Of a stretch of DNA of 64,000 bases, positions 25,515-37,406 are shown piece by piece. Source of the DNA: Progne subis subis. Taxonomy: Eukaryota; Chordata; Aves; Passeriformes; Hirundinidae. The DNA is taken from contig JAKJHU010000023.1 in the NCBI GenBank assembly GCA_022316685.1, positions 6,249,192 to 6,313,191 of the forward strand, given 5' to 3'. The notes under the pieces were generated by a model. It was given only the letters and a program-made list of their open reading frames with translations, was not told the DNA's origin and searched no databases. Each line of letters opens with the position of its first letter. Positions within the stretch are counted from its first letter, which is position 1. The translations under genes were made by a program, and so were the position numbers.

Positions 25515-25827
25515 CAAGGATGAAGTCAGGAGAGTCTTCATCAGGTCTCTGTGACCCTCTGGCACGATCCAAGGTCCCCTGCTTCATGATTGATTGATAC
25601 CAAGTCCAGGTGCTGGCCATTGTTCTTAGTGGTTTCAATCTGTTCTTATGACGGTTCACTTACTCCACTTTTTCTATAAACAAGCTCATAATAGAACAGT
25701 TAGCTCTAGCTTGGGCATCTAATAATCATTAACCTACCATTTACTAATCTAACTTACATTTTGATCAATATAAATTTCTTCTAACCCTTAGCTAAAACCT
25801 TAACTCTTTAAAATCATGATTCATATG

Positions 25828-28800
25828 GTCATCATCCACCAAGATAAACTGAAGGAATCTGCCATATTATTTGCAAGATAAGAAGCAAAATATGCAACGT
25901 AGGCACTATACAGTTCTATTAACCTGAGCTCCTGTTTCTTTGTATGTGATGCCACAGGCACTAAGTTTAGCAATAGCATTTCCATGCCTCTATAAGGAAA
26001 AAAAGTTGGGGTTTTTTTCAAGCCTTGAAGCTTATAGTTGGAAAAAAGGACATGGATTTAATGACAGGCTAAATTCTGCTCAGAGGTTATGAAGCTCAAT
26101 ACAAGTCACTTTACTTTTAAATAAGCTTCTTGGCCCACCTAAAACTTTGAAGACCTGAGGATCATTGCATATACACAGGTCCCAGCAGCTGTTTGGTGGC
26201 ATGTGAGACATACAGCATGATATCAATTCATTTTCTAGTAGGTCAGAGCTGAGAAATCATGACAGTGGTTTTAAGCATAGAATGTACTTTTCTTAAAACC
26301 AACAGATCAAACCATGTCCTTCCCTCCTGCCAACACAGAGTTGCAGTGCCTGGACAGCCTCAGGACCATGTAGCACAAGTGTGGGTGCTTTGCCTGGCTG
26401 CAGCTTGCAGGATTTGTTCTTCCATCATCTTCAGGAAGGGTCTGATCTCTGCGGTGATGAAATGCAATACACGAGATACGCTTTGGCAAATTCATGACAA
26501 GTGATAAAAAAACTCTTGCACAATGCACCCTCTTCTTTTGTCAATGATTTCTCGGAGTCAAGATGTACAGCGACGGGGAAAAAATAGCATTTTGCATACA
26601 TAATTCATACCAAATGCTTAGATTCTGAAATTCATCCTGGTTATCACATGGATGCTTCTGCTGAAGCTGAGATAAGGAGGCAAGAATCACTAAAGACTCT
26701 GTCATAGCTGCGTGGACACCAAGTTTGTGCTTCCCCAGCAATCTGAGACTTATGTGACCTGAAAGTGTCCCAGTACTCAGTTCCATCCTTCTCTGAACTG
26801 ATGCTGAAATTCACCTGGTGGAGTGCTGAGGTCTTCAGGAGTTCCTTTTGGCTTCAGACTGAGCACTGCTCCATTTTTCTGGGTTAGGTCTCAGCTGGAT
26901 GTTCTTCTGGTCCCAGCCCGTGCAGGACAAGAGAAAAGGAAGGCAGCTCCCAGTGCCAATTGGTCTGATTTACACTGCCATGGCCATCACTCATGGAAGA
27001 GACAAGACTTTTTCCCAGTTCACCTTTTCAGTTGGTTTGAGTGAGCTTACACTAAACAGCCAAAACAAAAATGCAGAAAACAGAAACTGAAGCACAATGT
27101 CATATCCTTAGCCCTTCTTGTCTCAAAAAATTAGTATAATTTTACACCAACAGCTTAGACAAGACAACTGAAGCAATACAAATCAATATGCATAGCTTCC
27201 CAGGACTTTAAATTACTAACTTTGTTGTTGCAATAAAGCAGGTTTTTCTTATCGATGGGCAGAAATCACCATGTTTTCATCCCATTTGGGGAATAAGAGA
27301 GAAATCCCAGCCCTACTGTAGTCTTTGGGTTTATAGTTGATGAATTTGGGACTGCAACAGGAAACTTTGATTCATCAAGCTGCTGAAGGAAATGATGTAA
27401 CTGGCCCACATCCTAAGTGCTCCCAGGGTTCCTTTTTCGTGCTCTCGGCAGGACTTCAGGATTTCTTTCAGTATAGAAAAGCAACTGAGATTAAGCACCA
27501 TTAACTGCATTTAAGGGTTGCTCTGTTTATTCCTCATCTTCTCACACCAAAGATAATAAACATCAAAGTGGTCGTTTTTCAAAGAATTAAATTAACAAAA
27601 AAGAAAATAAGTATATGATCTCTTGAAGGACCATAAATATCATTGGCTTCCAAAGCATTTTAAAGAAATATGTGTACTTACTGTTTTTAAATCAACATAA
27701 ATAAATCAGCAATACAGAAAAACAGATTACTTATGACATTCATTTTCCATTGTGTACTTAAGCCCTTAGGAACATCCATTTTTCGTGTTCAGACCTTGCT
27801 GGTTCATTGCAACTCCTTTTCTAATTTCTTTGAGACCATGCTTCCACAGACATGGAACTATTCTGCAAAAATGATAAATTGTCCTGTTAGAGATATTCCA
27901 AAACTCTATTCTTCATGTCTATCTATAGAACAGCAGTGCATGCTTCTTGGAAACATTAATAGTTGCATTTCATTTTACTATATAAATATTTAAAGTTGGT
28001 AATTTCTCTGTTGCTGACACAGCCACTGCCAATGCAATGCCATGTTTCATTATCAGTTCCTAGTATACACATAATCTTGTCAGACTTTGCTTCCAATAAA
28101 TATAGCATGATATATTTTGAATATTTGAATAGCTGAGTGCCTTCATATTGCTTTCAGCCATGACCTGCTTGCAAATTCCCAGCTAAGAAGTACAGCCACA
28201 TGGAACAATAACCTGCAAGGGTTGTGCCAATATATTTTCATTAGTCAGTGACACTTAGCTGCAAAAAAGAAAAATTAAACTACACCCATGAGAAATAACT
28301 CAACTTGCCTCCTGGAGCCCCACAGTGGGATGGGCCACATTCAGGACCCCTATGGGTGTTGTTCTAAAGTTGTAGGTGCACAGTTCGAATTTTATCTGCC
28401 CATGTCCAGTCCTTCTTCAGTGACTTGACAATCTATATCTCCACAAGAGTTTTCTTGTGCGTGAATATCCGGGAGGAGTGATCGCTCTCTCAGCTATTCT
28501 GGGAAATCAGCCTCAGTTAATGGTCTCAGATTTTGAACAGGCTGTGAATCTTCTATTATTCTGCACCTTTCTGAAAGCTGCAAGGTGTTTTATCAAAAGT
28601 GAAGATAATTTGGAGGAAGTCTCTCCTTTCATGTCAGATAACAGGAAATGTAATTTTAGTTAATAGGAACACTTGGTGAGACTTCTGCTGCCTCATAAGT
28701 ACATTCAGAACTCCTGAATTCCTGTGGAGTAACACAACATTATGTGAGATGTATCTAACACAGATTTTGTCCACATGCATAATTTTGTATACTTTTTTCT

Positions 28801-28980
28801 GAAGTTGTGGACATAGAGCAGCCCAAGCTGAGTTGCCCTGTAATAACTCTGGCCATCATGGACCTTCATGCACATCTGCAGTTCAGTCAGGCAGTTTCAG
28901 AAGACTGGATACACTGTATGGGCTGGATCCATTGGTGGCTGCCTATTGCCCTGTAGCCAATCTGTTCAGCACATACAATT
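25828..28980. other. Unique noncoding stretch
   Basis: No repeat family or exon pair is recognised. All frames are short. Confidence 0.6.
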
Positions 28981-29140
28981 CATAGAATCATAGAAGAGTT
29001 TGGGTTGGAAGAGATTTTAAGAACATCTCCTCCCAAACCCCCAGCCAGGGCAGGGAACATTTCACTTGACCAAGTTACTCAGAGCCCCATCCGGCCTGGT
29101 CTTGAACACTCCCAGGGATGGGGATCCCACAAGCTTTCTG
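28981..29140 (-). mobile_element. Short CR1 3' end
   Basis: The plus strand starts CATAGAATCATAGAAGAGTT and continues TGGGTTGGAAGAGAT, then a CCTGGTCTTGAACACTCCCA stretch near 29096. This is the complement of a CR1 3' UTR including the terminal octamers, giving a 160-bp 5'-truncated copy on the minus strand. Confidence 0.9.
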
Positions 29141-30072
29141 TGTCTCCCCATTTCACTGACATAAATAATTTACAGGAGTTCCAGCAATTCAAGAAGATGT
29201 CCATCTCCTTCAGCTCTGTCTGAGCTACACTGACCAGTCATGCAAGCACAGAAAATACAATTCCCTGGAAATATTAGAGGCCTGTAAAAGTGGATATTTG
29301 TAGATCTGGTCCCTAGACCCTGGGGAAAGCATCTTGGGACCTGAACTGTCCCTCCAGTGTGGTTCTCCCAAATTTCTGTTTCCCTGTTTTGTGTCTTGGT
29401 TTGCAACATTACCTGGGATGTGGAATACCCAGCCCCACATTCCCCTAACTAGACTGGAATTAAGACTGAATTCTGTATATTACAGAGAGGAGAAAAAAAG
29501 TCCATTTTCTTGGTTGATGTCTCTAACTACCAGTATCCTCTTTGTTCCTGGGAGAACAGGCACCATGTCTTTGGAGGGAATCCATAGCACAATATACAAA
29601 GAAGGAAATAAATAGCCTCCCCCAGCACTGAAGAAGTCCTTCTAAGGCCTGAGTTTTCTAAGCTTGATATTTACATATTTAAAGTTCTTAAGTACTTCAA
29701 TCTCCTTTAGCACTGAAGTAGGAACAGGTCCAAAATATTAGGTCTGCAGTCAAATTTACAGTGCTGAGCAATGTTATATAAAACTACCCCTGTTCTATAA
29801 TACACACACAATTTATTTTTTTTAACTTTATGCTGCAAAACCACATGAAAAACAGCAAAACTATAGACTATCTTACAAAAAACAAACTAGAAAGGGGAAG
29901 ACATCTTTTCTATCTCACAACTCATCAGTCCACATGCATAAGAAACAACACTTGCCCCACAGAGCTCTCTTACACTGCTTGACCATTATTTGGTTCTTGC
30001 AGCTTACTACAGCATTTGACTTTCTTTTTCTTCCCAATGACACAAAGAAGAACTGACCTTTATCCTTTTATC
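29141..30072. other. Unique noncoding stretch
   Basis: No feature is recognised. Short overlapping open frames on both strands lack coding character. Confidence 0.6.
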
Positions 30073-30196
30073 CTTTTTTTGGGGTTGTGTGGTTTTTTGT
30101 TGTTTTTTTTTTTTGGTGGGTTGTTTTTGTTTTTTTTTTTTTTTGTTTTGTTTTTTTTTTTTTTTTTTTTTTTTTTGGTGGGGGGAGGTGGGGGTG
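30073..30196. repeat. T/G tract with 26-T run and G-rich end
   Basis: About 120 bp of T and G only (apart from one A), including T26 at 30151-30176, directly followed by a 20-bp G-rich block at 30177-30196 with G runs of 6 and 5. The G block could fold as a quadruplex. The opposite strand is the same A/C type as the tracts at 22.4 and 23.9 kb. Confidence 0.9.
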
Positions 30197-33100
30197 TTTG
30201 CCTTGAATTCCTCTGGAGGACCTTAGGAATCTACATTATTTTGGATCTTGTAAACATCTGCAGTAGCACAATTTTAATGGTGTCTATGAATGTATGGGGT
30301 TTATTTAATGGGAAAAAAATTCTATGGCCATGCAAGGTCTCCAGATGCAGTCTGAAAGGGGTGAAGGATTGACTCCTTTTGGCACTTAGAAGACCATTGG
30401 TTGTGGTTATTATGATAACCTGGTCAACCCTGGGGATCACAGTTCCTTGTCTTAACATATCTAATGACATGCAGATGGGAAAATTTACAAAGAAGTCTTA
30501 ACTGAAACAGAAATATACATGAAATTTCCAGTATTAATTTACTGGTCACACTGAGACAGAGCTACTATACAGACTAGAAATGAGCTTTTCCAGGACAAAC
30601 TTTATAGCTGCTAGAGCTGATCCAGAACCCTTTGCAGTGAATGGTAGATCCTGAATTACATGGGATTTCCTTCACTAACTTAAATGGTCTTTGGATCAGG
30701 TCCATAATGAATTATTGCTTAATATAGCCCACAATCATGATAAAATATGTTCAATAAAAATACCAAGGAAGAAAAGAATATAAGTTGCAAACTTCTGTGC
30801 CTTGATTTCTCTTTACAAAACTCCCTATTTACCAAACAGCATTGATTCAGATTGCAACCAATTGCAGTGTGATCAAACCTGTCATTCATAAAACCAGGCC
30901 TTCTCATGATAGTCTTCAAAAGTTGGGTTCCATTTTTTATGGGGCAGTGACAATGATGTGGTGCAATCCAGACTGTCTGCTGGAACTGATTGTGGTGTGG
31001 GGCCACTCCTAGTCTATATGATCCCAGGAATCACCTGTGGTTTGTACCCTGCAGTGAGTGTCTAAAGCTCTGAACTGAACAGAAGCTATGTTCAAAGTCT
31101 AAAGGATCTCATTAACCAATAGATTATATCTGACTTAATTAATAGCATCTCATGTGTGAGGATAAGCTTCTCATTTTTACACTTCCTTCAAGTTAGGAAG
31201 AATAATGTAATAATCCACATGATATGTAAACCTATCTGAAAACATGTGAATACAGGACTTCTGTGATTTTAATTCACCTTGAGGAATAGTTAATAAACTA
31301 TAAATAGTTAATAAAAAGCAGAGTCAATATATTTAAGAGTTATAGATTTAATAAATAAACAACAGCCTTTTCAGGAACTTTCAAGTTTCCATGTTTGATG
31401 TTTTGCCACTCAAGTAATTCCTCCTTAATCCTAAATTACATAGCAAATACACAGCTAGTAAAATCCTAAAACCACTGGGCTGGTCCCTGAGGTAGCCTGA
31501 CATTGCATCCACACACACAAAGCCAGCATGCCTGAGGGAACCTCCCTGTGAGAGGAAAAGACCTCCCTGCTCCGAGAAGGCACTAATGGCAGGCAGGCAC
31601 TAAATTACTGACAGTAGAGTTAATTTCCTTCTCTTTGCTTCCTCCAATTCTCCCACCCAGGAGGGCTGTTTAGCCAGCAGTGGGCCTGAACCATGAGCAA
31701 GCCATTGATGCTCAGGGTGGTCTCCAGTCACTGCTGGAAACAGCTTCCACCACTGCAGCCTCTAAACAAGAGAACACCAAGAAAGAAGATATTCATCCAC
31801 CCAGAGGGTAACAGGTACTTTCTGGCTGACCTGAAGTGAGTCTAAACCTAGGCCTGAGGGAAAAAAACAGGAAAACTCTGTTCTTCAGTTGTTTCTTCTG
31901 AGCAGGAAAGGCAGATTTCCCCCTAGCCTGGCAGCTGCTGTGAACATGCAGTGTCAGCCAGCCCTCCTGCCTGGTGTGCGAGAGCAGACACCGAGTGCAG
32001 CAGCTGTGAATTCAATGAGGTTGAAATGTTAAATGTTGCTGCTCTGAATATCACATTACTTCATTTCTCCTTTGGGAATGCATATCTAAAAGTGAGGAGA
32101 TTTCAATTCCCATGTAGAAGGCAAGAGGTCATTTTCACCTCCTCTTCACAGTGACTGAATAAGTGGAGAAAGTGCAAGTGACCCTTTTAACTCATGAGAG
32201 CATTTTGCAGTGAGGCGTACGCAGATTTTTTGCTTAAATTCAGATAGTGCCTAAGATTAAGTTTTAAAATGGCCTTCTTTCTTTGTAAGTGCTCTGTATT
32301 AATTGAATCAATTTGAAAATGGAAGTATCTTGGTTTGTCTCCACTTTCACTTCTGTTTAGCTGTTGATCTGAATATCAAGCAGAGTTATTTTGCTCCTTG
32401 TGGAACATCAGCAGTAATACTCATCCTCCATTTACAAGTTTGTTAAGAGAACTATTGATGAGTATGAGTCAGCACAGTATTCAGTTCTTTCCCAATTATC
32501 TCATTTGTTCCATAGGTTTTATAGAAAAAGGGGAGGGAAGGAAGCAAAAGGTTAGTGGCAAACTGAAATAATAGGACACAGGCGCTAAGCAGCAGGTGCA
32601 CCAAGGGAGAAGAAGTTTTACAACCCTGAATACCAAACAAAATTCGAAAAAACACCAAGAAAGGTGATATTGAAGGTTACAAAGCTTGCATGCACTCCAT
32701 TGTCCCCAAGGCAGGGCTGCCCCTCTGGCAGTGACAAGTTTATCATCCAGTGTCAAAATCTTTGGCAGGAAACAGATAAAGCCCTAACTCTCAGTGGGAA
32801 CAAAGTGGTGTGTGCAAGTATTGATCCTACCTGAAGGATAGTCTGTTGTCTACCCTGCTTGCCAAGAAAACAGTTTCTTTTGTGCATCTAAGTGTATTAA
32901 ATATCTATTTACTAAATCCTAATAAATGTTAGACTTGGGACAGTATCCAGATTTAACATAAAGACAGACATTTAAAAAACTATGTGTTTTTACCAATTTC
33001 CTGAAAATCAGTGGCTGGCTTAGAGAGAGAGAGGCCCTAAATGACCCCATGGATGCCAAGGCTTCCGTATGCACTGCCCACTGCCCAGGCAGCAGAGGAG

Positions 33101-36039
33101 CCAAGCTAGGTGTTCTTGGAGGGCTCTGGTGCCCCCAAACACTCAAAGACCCAAACCCTCCTCAATATTAGAGCATTTTTCTTCAAATGCAAAGCTAAGG
33201 CACCCAGATCACATTACTGGTGCTGCTTGTGGAAGTAACTACTAACTTCTGGGGCTATGAAGGAAATCTTGAAATGCCTGGAGCAAAAGACTGGAGAGGT
33301 GTGACTTTTCCCATTCATCTCCATCAACTATTAATCGTAAAATCCAAAAGTGACAATTTAATTAGCAATGTTAATGATTTAACTGAGAACAGTTTTAATC
33401 AAAACATACAGTGCTTTGCTTGTCTGAAAATCTTCAGCTGCTTTATCCTTCTGCAAATCTTATTTTTGCCAAAACCCCTTTAACTTTTCAAAAATTCTAG
33501 CACCTTCACTTTCCATAACATACAGTCTATTTGAAACTGAAGAGAAAGAATAAAATATATCAAGTTTTAAATCAACAGGAAGAGCCTAGAGTGACTGTGT
33601 TGGTTGCTGAATTCAATTGCTTTTTGTTCTGCCACACGAGAGCACAGTAGGACGTGGTCCCCTCCATGGGACACAGAAAACTTTGGCTTCAAGGTGCTTC
33701 TCAAGGCTATCCCTTGAGTTATTTTTAGCCATCTTGCAGGCAAAGGGCCTAAAATTTCATTTTAATGAATTTATAGTCTGACAGTAATTTATGTTCTTTT
33801 TTTTAATCCAAAATTGGTCTTTCATGCACACCTATAAATGGACGTGTTCTCCCATGCATGCCTGATTAATTTTGATATATCATTCTCACAATGAAGGCTT
33901 ATTTACTGGGAAAGACTTTTTGGAAAATAAAAATTAGAATAATATCCCCAGGATTCTGCATTGCCAGCTTTGGCTAACAGAGGAATCCATCAAAGAGATA
34001 GATGTATCATTATTTTCCCTAAACACCATGAAGTATGATAACCATATCAGTCTTTTCTTTATCATGACTCAGAAACAAAGATTTACTCTAAATCCAGCCT
34101 TTTCCCATAAAAAATCTGTTATTTTCCCCTGGCAAATTGAGTATGGGAACATTAACATTGTTAGCATTTTCCTCCCTAAAACTCAATGCACGTGACTTCA
34201 CTTGAGATAGGAGCTGTCATGTCAGGCAGAATTATATTTCCTCTCACTGAGAAGAAATTAGTAAAGTTCAATTGTAAAACAGTAGTGTCTTCAGCATAAT
34301 TCTGTGATGATGTTAATTTTGGCCTGAATTAAATGTCATTTGTCAACATTAAGCAGAAAATAGAAAGCACGCAAGTTAATTAGCGAGTTCTCTATAAAAA
34401 TATTGCTATTGAACAAGTAAAGTTAGAATGTTTTATTGTCATAGTATGTCTATTTAAAATTAAGGAGAAATCAATGTTTATGATGACTTGAAGAAAATTA
34501 TGATTTTATTTGTAGATTTTGGGAAACCATCCAAAAAGTTCTGTTTTGGAATATTTCTTCAATATATTCTTGTTAATGCAGAAACAGTTGAGTGTCCTGG
34601 AGTTATGGCATGTCAACGACTAATAGGGTGATATGCTCCCTTCTAATCAATAAATGGCAGCATTGTCTATTAAAAACAGAATTTTTAAAAAGTGACTTCA
34701 ACACATATTCCTGTGAATGAATTATTTTCCCTCCGGTTTAAGGCTTTCCCTCACATTCAGGCAAATTCAACTGCAAATTCAAATGATCAACTTTCAGTTT
34801 TTATAGGTCTCAACATCCTCAGGTCACAAAGTACTGGGAATTTCATAAGCAAGCCAGTCAGGATTTCTATTGCAGAAAAGCAGCTTGGATCATTGAGTCT
34901 ATTTCAAACAAAATCTCCAGCCTCAATTTAAAACTGCTCCTGTTCATTTACCATTTAATACTCTTGGCAGGGCTCCACTGAAGCCAATATCCTCCACATC
35001 CTGAAGTCAGACCCCGTATACAGTTGATGGTAACACCTCTGAATGAACTGACAGATGCATGGTTCTCCTTCCTTGTCAATAAAATAAGTAAGTTATAAGA
35101 AAATAAATTATAACAACCAGTGTGCATAATTATCAGTATAAAGCTATTTTATCTCTTTATACAACCTCAATCACTAACACCACTTCTTACATACATGAAT
35201 AACTCAGGAGAGCTCAACCACAGCATTACCAGAGCCAGCAGAGCCATGCTGGTTCATGCCAACTGCTAACCCCACTTTTCTCCTTCCTCTTTCTCACCTG
35301 TCCTTCACAGGATCACAGACACTCTGCTCATCACATCTGTTTTATGCACTGAATTCAACAAAGCTCAGCCCCTCTTCAAGAATTTTTTCTACCTGTAATC
35401 CACAGTTCCTTTCCCTCTCCCTATCTGGTCTTTAGTAGCCAGCCAGAGTAGACAGTAATTCTCAAAGAGATTTGCCCTTCAGTTGCTAACATATCCCATG
35501 TTTTATTCAGATTTATGGTTTTAAGTCAATCACAAGGGTGAAAACCCATCCAAAGACTGGATGCTGCCTGGGTCTTCATTACAAATGACCTGCACCGTGT
35601 TCCTTCTGGTGTTTGTGCTTTCTCCAGTCCACCCCTCCTTTCTGTCTTCTGAACATTTGCAATTTCTATTTTCCCTAAACCAGGGGTTGCTGAGAGCTGA
35701 GAAAATGCATCATGTAAAATCATCACAGTTTATTTCTCATGTCATATAATCTTCTTCAGGACTCATTCAAAAAGAGCTGAATGGCCTTTTGTTCTTACCC
35801 AGCAGGTCCATTCTCACTTCACTGAAGTATGTGTTAGTCTGTAGCCCACACGAGGTCTTTTTGGTCTGTAACAAGGGAGGAGTTCCTTATTCCTTGTTCC
35901 AGAGGTGTTACTGTGACATACAGGTGAAGCCTTATAAAATAAGGGCCTTGTTACCCTTGTGAAATCATGGCTCAGGCATGCTACTCAAGCCAAGTGGAAG
36001 GGAACTATGGAAGAGTGACAGCTGGAATAGGGGCAGAGA
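30197..36039. other. Long unique noncoding stretch
   Basis: No gene, CR1 or LTR is recognised. A slightly GC-richer patch lies at 31480-32000 and an AT-rich unique stretch at 33.7-34.7 kb. Sequence at 35866-36039 precedes the LTR and could be part of it, since the left LTR edge is uncertain. Confidence 0.55.
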
Positions 36040-36112
36040 TGTGAGAAAAGGAACCTGTACCTGTGAGAAAAGAAACTGGTACCTGTGAGAACTGATTCTG
36101 TACCTGTGAGAA
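36040..36112 (+). repeat. Four 21-22-bp direct repeats in U3
   Basis: TGTGAGAA recurs at 36040, 36062, 36084 and 36105, with the linkers sharing a CTGTACC/CTGGTACC motif. Regular spacing of 22, 22 and 21 bp indicates tandem duplication inside the U3 region. Confidence 0.9.
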
Positions 36113-36239
36113 TTATTCTACAAGAATGCAAACATCTTTAGGGAAGGAAGTGTTTGGTGAACACGTACACTAGCAACTACTAACCAATGAACAGAGTAGC
36201 TAACTAATTAAAATTAAACACAATGCTTTTAGAAAACCA

Positions 36240-36265
36240 TATAAACATGAGCTGTGAACAATAAA
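36240..36265 (+). promoter_or_regulatory. LTR TATA box and poly(A) signal
   Basis: TATAAA at 36240-36245 and AATAAA at 36260-36265. In such LTRs transcription starts downstream of the TATA box, and the poly(A) signal lies upstream of or within a very short R region. Confidence 0.65.
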
Positions 36266-37320
36266 GGGCGGCTATTGCTGCATGAAAAAAGGTGTCTTGC
36301 ACATCTCCACTGTGACATGTTATGAGACACCTGCACGGAACTCTTTGTGGGATTGTTTTTTAAACTCTTCTCTAGAAAGGGGGTTCCCACTGTTGCTACA
36401 TTTGGATAGGAACTGCTGAAAGTTTAATGACCTTCAAAACAACAAAGGACTCTCCACTGATGCCCATGGCACAGCTGAACTCCTTGCCTGCGTAAGTAGA
36501 GTCTCTTTGTTCCAGGAATGTTTTCAGACTCAGTCTGGAGTGAAAGGGAGTTCTCCCCAAGGGGTCGTGTCTGCCAATACGGATAACATGAACTATTCAT
36601 ACTGCAGATTCCATTTTATTTGAGTCTTAACAGGTGCTGATGGATCCCTTCTTCCCACAGTGAGCTCAGGTGCAAGTTGTGCAAGTAGAAAGATAGAATC
36701 ACTTTCAAAAATCCCCTCTAGAGACTTCACCTTCTCAGAGCATCTGCTGCACTCATTGCTAAATCAGTCCATGGCCTGAAGATCATCTCTGACTGCCTAA
36801 CACAACCAGAACCACAATGTGAAATTATAATGATGGCAAAAAATATTTTTTTAAAAAATCCAAGCATCCCCTTGAAATCCAGGAGGTCAAGAATCCTGGT
36901 CTAATAGGAGCAATTACAGGACAAGTTCAAAATATCATACTGTCACTTGCATTAACATTCAAAGTGAATGATGCGGATTGACGGATGCAATCAGTGACCT
37001 TGGGAGAGTACCTTGCTTAGTGCAAAGAAAGCTCTGGATGGATTTTGTCTCTGATACCAGTCCACTGCTCCCAAGGAGCATAACCCCAACACCATGTGCC
37101 TTGGGCTAGAACACTTCCGCTGATTACCAGCTACAATCAAAGATCTTTGCCCTCCTGCAGGGAAAGAACAGGATCAGACTTGAGAGAAAATAGATAAACC
37201 CATGTAGCTGGGTGAATAATTCCCCTATTCTATTTATTGCTGATATCCAGCATACATCAATAAAACTGTGGGAACTCCAGGGGGAATCTACTGAGCACTG
37301 GATGAGGATGCTGTACATGA

Positions 37321-37406
37321 GAGGGGTTTTTTGGTTTTTTTTTTCTTTGGGGTTTTTTTTTGTTTGTTTGTTTGATTTTTTTGTGGGTTTGTTTGTTTGT
37401 TTGTTG
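37321..37406. repeat. T/G low-complexity tract
   Basis: GGGGTTTT-type and (GTTT)n units, interrupted by a single C and a single A. Confidence 0.9.

Larger units (their letters stand above)
25220..25823 (-). mobile_element. Solo LTR of an avian endogenous retrovirus
   Basis: Read on the minus strand, this 604-bp element starts TGAATCATGA and ends CAACGACTCA, giving TG...CA termini. It is flanked by the 4-bp direct repeat TATG (25216-25219 and 25824-25827). A TATA-like AAATAAATA lies at 25370-25362 and a poly(A) signal AATAAA at 25294-25289. This is the normal U3-R-U5 order. No gag, pol or env sequence adjoins it, so it is a solo LTR left by LTR-LTR recombination. It carries an imperfect 19-bp tandem duplication (25477-25495 and 25496-25514) in U3. 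The exact family is not assigned. The 4-bp target duplication, if real, fits a gammaretrovirus-like (ERV1) group, but four bases can match by chance. Confidence 0.85.
36040..36335 (+). mobile_element. Solo or partial LTR with compact promoter
   Basis: On the plus strand there is a TATA box TATAAA (36240-36245), a poly(A) signal AATAAA only 15 bp further on (36260-36265) and a short downstream stretch ending near CACCTGCA. This very tight TATA-to-AATAAA spacing is characteristic of alpha- and some betaretrovirus-like avian LTRs. The 5' part carries four 21-22-bp repeats, each containing TGTGAGAA. Start (first TGTGAGAA) and end are proposals, since no target-site duplication was found. The left edge could lie as far out as about 35866 (TGTAACAAGG). 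No retroviral coding sequence adjoins. Confidence 0.7.
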
